Positions 56,096 to 64,000 of a stretch of 64,000 nt of DNA are shown here, one piece after another. A program made the translations under genes and the position numbers. The notes beneath the pieces were generated by a model. That model saw nothing but the letters and a program-made list of their open reading frames with translations. It was not told where the DNA came from and searched no databases. The DNA comes from Tetradesmus obliquus. Lineage: Eukaryota > Chlorophyta > Chlorophyceae > Sphaeropleales > Scenedesmaceae. Position 1 is the first letter of the stretch, and every line of letters starts with the position of its first letter. The DNA is taken from positions 5,811,001 to 5,875,000 of the forward strand of contig CP126195.1 of the NCBI GenBank assembly GCA_030272155.1, given 5' to 3'.

Positions 56096-56608
56096 GATAA
56101 GGCACCCACCAGCGCCGACATTCCTAGGGTTTGGGTTTTTCGATTTTGATTTGGGTTTTGATCAATTGTTGCAGCAGCAGTAGTGGGTGCGTAGGCTATG
56201 CAGCGTAGCCACAGCTGCGTCCTTCCTCAAGCTACAACCAAACCCTGATACAACAACACCTTCACATCACGCACTGGCGTAATGTAACCTGCACCGCCCT
56301 TGGCCGTGGCTTACCTGCTTTGCATGTTCGCATGCAACCGGGAGGTAGCGGTACCTTTTCGGGTCTCTTCGGGTGGCTCTCTCCCCTACATGGCTGCAGG
56401 GGCAGCTGGCCCAATCATCTGCAGCAGTTGCAGTTGCAGCATATGGATGACGCTTCATGCATGAGGGTTTAGGGTTAGGATTAAACCCTAAACCCTGATC
56501 CCCTTCCATATGGCATGGCAGCAGCTGGCCCTGGCGGTGCACATTGCATGCCAGGTCACTGCTGCAGCACTCGCTGCTGTTTGGATAACCCATGCGTGTG
56601 TCAAGCAT
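53348..56608 (-). CDS. Plant-type arginine-rich CCCH zinc-finger (RR-TZF) protein
   Basis: Exons recovered: one ending at 56315 (5' limit uncertain, open to 56608), 56019-55975, a 29-nt microexon 55617-55589, 55175-55103, and 54658-53348. Conserved order: CMKRHPYAAT...DDWASCPCSH, GERATRRDPKRYRYLPVAC, then EHAKQRQECPAGDECPHAH (first CCCH finger), LFEYWLYPMRFRTEMC and FRSKCDRPVCFFAHSPQ (second finger), ELRPLDAG. This is the plant RR-TZF architecture. Such proteins bind AU-rich mRNA and promote decay, often in cytoplasmic granules. The last exon is a 436-residue Gln/Ala/Ser-rich tail ending WMIGNGW. The N-terminus before CMKRH was not resolved; the upstream bases are telomere-like repeats. Confidence 0.85.
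54765..54815 (-). repeat. Echo of the CCCH last-exon start
   Basis: GTGCAG then ELRPLEAGLPPTEL lies upstream of the true ELRPLDAGLPPTEL (exon from 54658). The two are separated by about 100 bp of AT-rich ATAATAT sequence. Confidence 0.9.
56464..56496. repeat. Telomere-like inverted repeat
   Basis: AGGGTTTAGGGTTAGG is followed directly by TTAAACCCTAAACCCT, an inverted pair of TTTAGGG-type units beside the first zinc-finger exon. Confidence 0.85.
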
Positions 56609-58124
56609 GATGAGACAACGTCAGAGTAGGCTGTAAGGTGCGAGCACAGTGCAGCAGGTTGAGTTGGATGGTTCAGTGACTTGGTGCTTGACTCAAGACG
56701 TGTGACAAGATGAGCAGCTTTAAACATAGAGTTCATGAACTGGCGTGTTCAACGGCATCCCAGCTGCTTTGGAGGCAAGTACGGCTGATGAGTACTGTCA
56801 TGTAAATGGGTGAATTGTGCTTTTGAGCTGGTGCAAGCCGTTGTGGGCTGCGCGGCAGCGTGTGGCAGCGCAACTGACCTGCCCAGGCTGGGCTAGGGGC
56901 CCCTGGCAGCTCAGTTGTCGCTGCTGCTAGCTGTGACAGCTCTGTGACCCAGCCTTGCAGCAACCAAACACCGCTGTTCACTGAAACAGAGCCATGGAAA
57001 CCTACGTGAGTACTTCTTGTTGCATGGAGTGACCTGTTTCGCAGCACGTGCAGGACCCACATCAAGCCAGGTGCAGGTGTGGTGTGCAGGTGTCAGAGCG
57101 CGGTTACCGTTGTTGAATATGCTGATGCTTCCAGAGCGATGACGAGATCAGCGACGAACGTATTATACATGAAAAAACTACACATAACTTTCTGTGCGCA
57201 TCTTATGAAATGGAAAGCACCGGGTGCGGGTGACCTTTTCGGCCAGCTTTTGTGCTGCATCACTCTCACCTTGAATGAGAAGACAAGAAAATCTTCATTT
57301 CAATGGAAATTTCCCTGCGTTCAAAGACATTGCGTAAATCAACAGACGACCATGCATCGCTGGCGAGGCACGTTCCACGCATTGCCTTGCGACAATATAG
57401 CCATGCACTGTCCAGCTACAATCTCTGTATACTATGTTGCTTTCCTTTGTCGAGCTCTTGTGTTGGTGACCAGAATATTTCTCTCCAGTTCTTCGCGAAC
57501 CACCACGGGCCATTAATGCCGAACGTGAAATCTTTCTGCTATTTCCAGCCCATTTGCATCCATTGCGCCGACTGCCTACTGTCAAAGGGTGTGCAGGAAG
57601 CCTTTTTGAGAAGGGCGACTGATGGTTATAAAACACCCTAGGCACAGCACCAAGCCATGGATTTGATGTAGCATGTTGTACGAGATCACTGCAGTTCCTC
57701 GCAGCTTTTGAAAAGCACTTTATAGAAAACGCTCAAGCTTCGTTCAACGCTGGAAGTGTTGAACATACGGACCTGTACTGATGATCACCCTCGTAATTAG
57801 CCCCCTTCCGCGTCATTTAGCCGAATTCATTATCACAAGAGTCTCAAAAAACAACAATCGCACAATACAGGCAGTCTTACTATGGTGGCGAGGATTGACA
57901 ACCACACTGCCCACCTCGGGCAGATTGATGAGGTGTTTATGCACAGCATATCACGAGATGCTTGCCACGCCTGCGTGGCATCGCATCAAGTATAGTAACC
58001 GGCGCCCTCTCGTCCGCCTTCTTCAGTCAAGCTACATGGTTTGAGCCAAACCTTGGCAGAGATGCACGCTATCTGCTGTTGAATACCTGCTGTGTGTGGC
58101 CTGCAGCCAGGCTTGAATACATGC
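56609..58124. other. Intergenic region, AKR to CCCH gene
   Basis: About 1.5 kb, less CAG-rich and more AT-rich in 57.1-57.9 kb. Frames on both strands (57295-57645 minus, 57303-57641 plus) overlap each other and have no motif. It should hold the CCCH promoter. Confidence 0.5.
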
Positions 58125-58129
58125 TTACA
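58125..58129 (-). terminator. UGUAA poly(A) signal for the AKR gene
   Basis: TTACA on plus (TGTAA in sense), 92 nt after the AKR stop codon. Confidence 0.5.
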
Positions 58130-58220
58130 TCCTCCCGATGCAGTGTCTCAGACCCACTCAGCCCTAAAACCTAGCGGTCGTCAGCTTTCCTGCAGCCTGC
58201 TGTGCGTCACGATGCCCCAC

Positions 58221-58792
58221 TCAGCTCGTCTGGAAGATGTTTTGTACCATGCTGCTGCTGCAGCGTGCTGCTGCTGCATCAAGCTCTGCCACCTCCCCAC
58301 TGCTCAACCGCCAGCCCAGTGCCCCCAGATTCTCCCTTGCTTGAGCCAGATCCTTTGCTCCAGGGATGGGCACCGTACCCTTGCAGATGCACCAGTTGAT
58401 GGCCACCTGCGGGTGATTATAAAACATTGAGAGAAGCCCAATGCACAGCGGCAGCAGCAGCAGCAGCACTTAGTATTTCAACTTATAGGCATGGCGTCCT
58501 CCATCCCCTGTCCTGCCATCGGCCAGAGTGCTTACAAAAGTCCAGCAACCGGCTGCCTGACTGCCGCTAGTACAAACGCAGTCGCGGGACAACCGGCCGT
58601 AAAAAGGCCACACAGTAGCACAAGCCACACACACTGCTGCAAGCCGCCACGCGCACCTGTGACACTGTCTTGCGCCTGCTGGCTGCCACTGCGGCCAGTG
58701 CTGCTGTCAGTGGGGCGATGCCGGGCAGCAGCTGCTTGAAAAGGCTGCCACGAGGGCCCTTGGGCAGGATGTCTGTGCTGTACTTCCCTGCA

Positions 58793-58832
<40 letters not shown>

Positions 58833-58932
58833 TTTGGGGAATGCAGGCAGTTGTTTGTGAGTTGCTGCCAGCAGCTGCTTGAAGAGGCTGCCTCGTGGGC
58901 CCTTGGGCAGGTTGTCTGTAGTGTACTTGCCT

Positions 58933-58968
<36 letters not shown>

Positions 58969-61900
58969 GAAGCAAGCAGTGTAAGCGCCCGTGGGCAAGA
59001 CGGGGCCGACGAGCTGTACTCGATCAGCACAAGCCGGCAAATCCTAGACATGCAAGCACAGTCATGAAAACAACGCAACTGAACCTCAGGGTCAGGCCTG
59101 AACCCCAAAACAGAAACCAACCCACATGTAAGCAGGCCCAGGGCCAGCGGGCTGTATGCAATCAGCACGATGCCCAGGTCATCCGCCACCACCAACGAAA
59201 CTCAACCCTGAAATCTGTACTGAACCCTAACACGGAACCAGGAAAAGAACCCACTGTGGGCAGCCCCAGGGCCAAGGGGCTGTATGTAATCAGCACAATG
59301 CCCAGTTCATCCGCCACCACCAACGAAACTCAACCCTGAAATCTGTACTGAACCCCAACACGAAACCAGGAAAAGAACGCACCCGTGAGCAGCCCAAGGG
59401 CCAGGGGGCTGTATGCATTCAGCACGATGCCCAGGTCACCCCCCACCACCAACGGAACTCAACCCTAGAGTCAGTAGTGAACCCTAAAACAAGCACCAAC
59501 CCACCCGTGAGCAGCCCCAGGGCCAGCGGGCTGTATGCAATCAGCACGATGCCCAGGTCATCCGCCACTGCCTTGATGGAGGACTGTGCAGGGCCCGCGC
59601 TCAGCAGAGAGTACTGCACCTGCGCAGCCAGCAGCAGCAGCAGCAGCAGCAGCAGCATGTGGTCAGTCAGGCATCATTCACAGTAGGTCATGCAAGCGCA
59701 ACACAACAAACTAGGGGCAACGCCAGCTCTTAGTGGTGCACGAAAGCTGGCCTCTGCACGCCGTGCATCTAGCACCCCAGCAAAACAGTGCCAGCCGCCG
59801 CACCTGTGTGGAGGCGCTCCTCACACTCCCGCGCCATGTCACACTCACAGGCAGCGCCACAACAACACATATAGCCAGCGGAGTACCTAAACACTCCCGG
59901 ATTTTTGTGGGAGTTTGATTTTCAGTGGCTGGGAGTAGGCACCTACTCCCGCCGGGGGTGGCACCCCAACTCCCATGGAGTTGGGCCTGGAGTACCCCTG
60001 ACTGGAGCACCCAGGAGTACTCCTGGAGTACTCCAAATTTGTTTTAAACTCCAGGAAGTATGTGGGAGTACTCTGGGAGTACTTTGGGAGTGGTTCAGCA
60101 GCACTCCCGCAAAACCCTCGACCTGCCTGGAGGACTACTCCGGAGTACTCCAGCTACTCCAGGCTGACCTACAAACTCACGCGAGAGTGCAGATGCGCCA
60201 TTTGCGACAATGACAATAACTTTCTATCAATCCGAACCTACATTCTTGTTCTGGCTGAGCTCACGCATTCGCCAAATTTTCCTTCTGGGTAGCTTGACGT
60301 GAACCTTCGGTGCACGCGCCTTTTAACAAACAAGCATCGACAAATATTGCAACGTAAACGATTGCACCGCATGAGGGTGCAAAAGCCGAATTTCCTTCCC
60401 TCGGTCAACTCTATAGGCCCAGCTCGGTCACTGGTCTAACTCCCCACAATAACAGCAGCTGCACCTCAGCACAGCAGTGCTCATGAACAGCATACACTGG
60501 AGGTAATCGAACGAACAGCTAAATTGTGACATCAAACCATACACAACAACAGGGACACGGTGCTGTTTTGTAGACTGTCAGTGAAGCAAGCAATCAGGTC
60601 TTGCCTGTCGCCGCCATGCTGTACACTGTACACTGCGGCAGTTGTGCAGCCAGCCAGCAGCAGCAGCAGCAGCAGCGTGAGCACACGCCTCCTCCAGAAA
60701 CATTAGACGTGGTGTGCTGGGTTTGATTTAGGGTTCAGGGTGCAGGGTTTGGTTTAGGTGATGCGTGCAGGTGAGGGTTTAGGGTATCAGTGCGGCGATG
60801 CGAGCGGAGCTAAACCATAACCCTAGCCTCCTAAAACCCTAACCCTAACCCTAGGCCACTGCTAGGCCGTCTGGGTCCCGGCCGCTGTGGGCGGCCGAGC
60901 CAGCACACCACCACAGGGAAGCACGGCCTAGCAGTGGCCTAGGGTTAGGGTTAGGGTTTTAGGAGGCTAGGGTTATGGTTTAGCGTAGCCAGTACGCAGT
61001 TTAGGGTTCTGTGTGGGGTTGTGGTTTAGGTGATGCATGCAGGTGAGGGGTTGAGGGTAGTTTGGGGTGAAGGGTGCAGGGTCTGGTTTAGGTGATGCGT
61101 GTAGGCCTAAGCACCCAGGTGCTTCAGCTGCCCTCGCTTTCCGTTCATGCTGCACAACAATTGCACGCTATCAAAGCGTGCAAACAACATAGGGCTTGTT
61201 CATCTGAAGGCAAGCAGCAAATGACATTGTACATGCAGCAGCAGCAGCAGCAGTGGAGATGCAGCTACGCAGCATGCATGCCAGCTGATGAGGCATCCTG
61301 CAGAAGATGCAGCAGGCAGTTGTGCTGCCCTCTGCTTGAATGGGCTTAAGCACAAGCTTGTGCTGTAGTGCGACAGAAATGTGCCATGCACGACTGCACA
61401 GTGCACTCATGTGTGCAAGTCATACAGGATACACCGGGCACACGGCCTCACTATAAAGTAAACAAAGTGCTGTCGTGTATGCTGAAGTACTCGAGTGCTG
61501 TTCAGGGGGTGCGGGCGGGAGTAGCGGGAGTACTCCGGAGTGCTACTCCAGGGGGGTAGGGTGTGTGTCTTGCTGGGAGTACACTGGGAGTACTCCCTGG
61601 AGTAAAATGGGAGTATTAAGGCACTCCTCTGCCTATATGTCCACAACAAAGTCAAGGCGGACCGTGAGCCTCAAACACACCACCCCACCCTGCAAGTGCT
61701 GCTCAAGGTGGAGACCTTGCCAACAGAGCCAGCCGCCGCACCTGTGCGGAGGCCAGCTGCACGCCGCGCTTCTCAAAGTCAAGCGCCATATTTAATCTAT
61801 TTTATTCAGATGTGCAGGTGGCATGATGTTGGCTGGACTCACCTGTGCGGAGGCCAGCTGCACGCCACGTTTCTCAAAGTCCCTCGCCACGCGCCGCAGC

Positions 61901-63880
61901 TCTTTGGCGCCATAGTTGGACACGCCCACCTGCACACATGAGGCCCAAGCACGCACATGATATCCACAAGCCATGAATGTTTGTTTGAAGGTGTGAAGAC
62001 CGAGCGCAGCTTCCGAGTCCAGACACAGTCACAAACCTTCACTACGCATACATACCTGCAGCAATCGCACTATCTCAAAATATTTGGTGATGTATCCCAG
62101 CAGATTTGACACCATTCTGGAATTCAAAAATGCAGTCCCTGCTTGCCCACCTCTGCCACCAGGACCTGCTCGTAGCAGTCTGCCAGACTACTGCTGCTGC
62201 TGCTGCTGCTGCTGCGGATGCTGCTGCTGCTGCTGCCCGCCCACCTCTGCCACCAGGCCTTGCTCGTAGCAGTCTGCCAGGCCATTCCACAGCGCCCACT
62301 CCTGCAGGCGGTGCAGCAGCGCAGCCCAGCAGCACAAACAAGCTCAGGCACCCAGCAGTGGTCAGAGCTTCATGCTTAGGCGAATGCAGCGTCTGCAGTC
62401 ATGTTCACATTTGTGAAGGATACATTGTGAACAAACACGCACATGCAGCCACGCTGCGTGGCATAGATTCCTGCAGGCACCGTTGCTATGGCATGACAGT
62501 TGTCAGAGAGTGATGTTGATCCGCAGTCGCTTCTCACCTGTAGCTGTGCATACTTTGCTGCGCTCCAGTGCAGCTGCCCCAGGCTGATCTGCTCCAGTCC
62601 GGTGCGCCGCAGGCTGCCCTTGCAGGCCGCCACGATGTTGCATGCTGACACACTACACAGCGCTGCCTCATGCCGTGTTTCAGTCAGCCATACCTGCAGC
62701 GGCGCGTACTGAACCTTGCTTCACAGCGCAGCTGCAGCTGCCCAAGGCTTGTTTGTTCCTGCAAGCCTGTGCCTGCAATAAACACCCACCCACCTGCAGC
62801 CACGCATACTTTGCCACGCTCGCATTGGCTGCCCCAGGCTGATTTGCCGCTATAAGCCTACTCGTGCACAACACACCCACCAGCCTGCGCGTGCTTTGCC
62901 GCACTTTGAAGCAGCCCGGCTGGAAATCACCTGTTCCTGCAAGGTGCTTGCTGCAAAACAAACCCACCCACCTGCAGCGGTGCGTATTTTGCTGCGCTCC
63001 AGTGCAGCTGCCCCAGGCTGATCTGCTCCAGCCCGGTGCGCCGCAGGCTGCCCTTGCAGCCCCTAGCAACTACAAAACACACCCACCCACCCACCCACCT
63101 GCAGCGTTTCGTACTTGGCGGCGCTCCAGTGCAAGTTTTCCAATCAAACAACTGTGGACACACTCGTGTTGTGGTGCCGCATGCCGTGTTGCAGTTGCTT
63201 CTCACCTGCAGCGGTGCGTATTTTGCTGCGCTCCAGTGCAGCTGCCCCAGGCTGATCTGCTCCAGCCCGGTGCGCCGCAGGCTGCCCTTGCAGGCCGCCA
63301 CAATGTTGCCTGGCGTGACGCGCCAGGGGTAGGCCGCAAACTTGGTGGCAATGTGCAGGTTGGAGCGGGTCTTTTCGCTGCCTGGGTACTCCCTACAGGG
63401 CGGCGACAAACACAGAACATGATTTGAAAGTATATTATTAAAGTACGCATGAAGCATTTGGCGTGCACTTTGTCACTGCCCTGGTACTCCCCCTGCATGA
63501 GTACACAACACACAGTGCTGGAGATAGTGGGTTCAAAGGTTACTCAAGGTCCCAGTGATGGTGAGATCCAATTCAATCAACATATGGCAGCAATTGATGT
63601 GCAGCTGCTTACTGCCTAGGTGCCCGCTTCAACCTACAGTGCGTACATTCCGTATGCCTTCTGAACAGCTGAAGAGCAGCACATCGGCTTGCTGGGCTCA
63701 TGGCTTGAAGCTCTACCAGTGTACTGTGTCACCTTGCTTGCTCACAGCACCCTGCACCGCGCCGCTATCGCCTGGTAAATGCTGCCTATCAAGTCTCTGG
63801 GCAATCCTGTAACATACAATTATCTCACCGGATGAACTGCCCCAGCAGCTGCTCACTGCGCCCATTCAGCGCTCCTGTGC
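58221..63880 (-). CDS. Aldo/keto reductase, plant plastid-type (5' partial)
   Basis: Seven exons in phase: 63880-63829, 63392-63206, 62301-62245, 61929-61843, 59619-59505, 58787-58657, 58406-58221. The product reads ALNGRSEQLLGQFIREYPG, IATKFAAYPWRVTPGNIV (catalytic Lys in ATKF), LEQISLGQLHW (catalytic His), WALWNGLADCYEQGLVAEVG, VSNYGAKELRRVARDFEKRG, IVLIAYSPLALGLLTGKY, then VAINWCICKGTVPIPGAK and ENLGALGWRLS. This order matches At1g06690-type plant oxidoreductases, NADPH-linked TIM-barrel reductases thought to be plastidic. The catalytic Asp and Tyr and any transit peptide lie off the right edge. Substrate unknown. The 2.2-kb intron 4 holds telomere-like and GGAGTACTCC repeats; nearly every intron holds exon echoes. 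Confidence 0.9.
58860..58938 (-). repeat. Upstream duplicate of AKR exon 6 start
   Basis: CTGCAG then KYTTDNLPKGPRGSLFKQLL lies about 150 bp upstream of the true exon (KYSTDILPKGPRGSLFKQLL, from 58787). Both follow a sense CTG tract and have the right phase, but this copy lacks a usable donor and the remaining exon. Confidence 0.9.
59122..59450 (-). repeat. Three echoes of AKR exon-5 end
   Basis: The segment coding DDLGIVLIAYSPLALGLLT with donor (true end 59505) recurs downstream near 59383-59440, 59255-59315 and 59128-59190, with intron bases (GGTTTCGTGTTGGGGTTC-like) included. Unit about 120-130 bp. Confidence 0.9.
59800..59836 (-). repeat. Distant, degraded echo of AKR exon-4 end
   Basis: Reads RECEERLHTQ followed by GTGCGGC, resembling FEKRGVQLASAQ plus donor. 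It lies about 2 kb from the true exon, on the far side of the telomere-like block. Confidence 0.6.
59887..60170. repeat. GGAGTACTCC palindrome cluster
   Basis: Many GGAGTACTCC or near variants (CTGGAGTACTCC, GGGAGTACTCTGG, CTCCGGAGTACTCCAG) occur in about 280 bp, on both strands by symmetry. No coding frame. Confidence 0.85.
60660..60675 (-). repeat. Short CTG (sense) tract
   Basis: CAGCAGCAGCAGCAGC in the AKR intron with no adjacent exon copy that I can see. The rest of 60.17-60.72 kb shows no feature. Confidence 0.6.
60809..60984. repeat. Telomere-like 62-bp perfect inverted repeat
   Basis: The arms 60809-60870 and 60923-60984 are exact reverse complements and include CCCTAACCCTAACCCTAGG. 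A 52-base loop itself contains CGGCCGCTGTGGGCGGCCG. TTTAGGG/TTAGGG-type motifs continue outward at 60727-60785 and 60998-61090. It lies in AKR intron 4. Confidence 0.95.
61498..61625. repeat. Second GGAGTACTCC cluster
   Basis: GGGAGTACTCCGGAGTGCTA and related units, like the cluster at 59.9-60.2 kb. The two clusters flank the telomere-like block in the same intron. Confidence 0.85.
61739..61788 (-). repeat. Echo of AKR exon-4 end
   Basis: Reads FEKRGVQLASAQ then GTGCGGC, a close copy of the end of the exon at 61929-61843 with a shifted donor context. Confidence 0.9.
62145..62235 (-). repeat. Echo of AKR exon-3 end with CAG tract
   Basis: LADCYEQVLVAE then GTGGGC copies the end of exon 62301-62245 about 95 bp downstream. 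Between them lies a CTG tract on plus (CAG in sense), an exception to the usual intron orientation. Confidence 0.9.
62530..63140 (-). repeat. Array of about six echoes of AKR exon-2 end
   Basis: Copies of SLRRTGLEQISLGQLHWSAA with KYAPLQ and donor (true end 63206) lie at about 62968-63062 and 62533-62640 (long, nearly exact) and about 63095-63136, 62872-62945, 62788-62850 and 62694-62760 (shorter or degraded). The catalytic His segment GQLHW is thus present several times. Confidence 0.9.
63478..63505 (-). repeat. Echo of AKR exon-2 start
   Basis: CATGCAG then GEYQGSDKVHAKC resembles the true exon start (GEYPGSEKTRSNL from 63392), about 105 bp upstream. Confidence 0.8.
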
Positions 63881-63953
63881 CTGCAGAGTGCCAGCACACA
63901 ACAGCCACACTGTGAGCACGATGCACAACACCTGACCAAAGCATCGAGTTCTG

Positions 63954-63954
<1 letters not shown>

Positions 63955-63988
<34 letters not shown>
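63955..63988 (-). repeat. CAG (sense) tract at the window edge
   Basis: Sense reads [12 protein letters not shown] then EQNSMLWS followed by GTGTTG, which could be a Gln-rich AKR exon (phase would fit) or intron. The flank 63513-63828 shows no exon that I can support. Confidence 0.4.
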
Positions 63989-64000
63989 CAATGGCAAGGC

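Noticed and set aside
57295-57645. Overlapping sense and antisense frames of about 115 aa
   Set aside because: Both strands equally open, no motif; probably chance in a less GC-rich stretch.
60727-61090. Chromosome end
   Set aside because: Telomere-like units are inverted around a centre and lie inside a gene intron with coding exons on both sides, so this is interstitial.

Overview
The window looks like nuclear DNA of a chlorophycean green alga (Chlamydomonadales or Sphaeropleales type). Genes have many short introns with GT(G/A)AG donors and TGCAG acceptors. UGUAA poly(A) signals follow several genes. There is an OPR-type protein, a plant-type RBR, an arginine-rich CCCH protein, a Chlamydomonas-like LINE with a TAATG tail, and dense CAG/CTG tracts that give poly-Gln/Ala/Ser runs in proteins. 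The species cannot be named from this alone. I found no rRNA or tRNA gene, no CRISPR array and no bacterial gene layout.

Layout: (1) 0.3-3.3 kb minus, secreted gulonolactone-oxidase-like flavoenzyme, 3' end off the window. (2) 5.4-12.5 kb minus, glucose/ribitol-dehydrogenase-type SDR, rebuilt exactly to 294 aa over seven exons, with a LINE relic in one intron. (3) 14.5-18.4 kb minus, retinoblastoma-related protein, head-to-head with (4) 18.5-23.5 kb plus, an unrecognised 1,012-aa coiled-coil/Gln-rich protein. (5) 28.4-34.6 kb minus, OPR-like protein with a long Gln-rich tail. (6) 36.9-43.6 kb minus, RNF126-like RING-H2 E3 ligase, rebuilt to 1,598 aa. (7) 44.7-48.0 kb minus, tubulin cofactor B, 282 aa. 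(8) 48.5-53 kb, repeat-rich and poorly coding, with a 142-bp near-perfect palindrome. (9) 53.3-56.6 kb minus, plant-type CCCH zinc-finger protein. (10) 58.2-63.9 kb minus, plant-type aldo/keto reductase, N-terminus off the right edge. These genes do not form one pathway; they are ordinary housekeeping, regulatory and redox genes.

The most unusual signal is shared by most of the genes. Introns contain arrays of degraded copies of the adjacent exon boundary ('splice-boundary echoes'). An exon end plus its donor is repeated downstream, or an acceptor plus exon start is repeated upstream, from one to about nine times. In each gene a single set of exons still joins in frame to a conserved protein, so the extra copies look like decoys or by-products of serial tandem duplication across splice sites. 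A related bias is that many acceptors sit directly behind a sense-strand CTG tract, while coding exons carry CAG in the sense strand.
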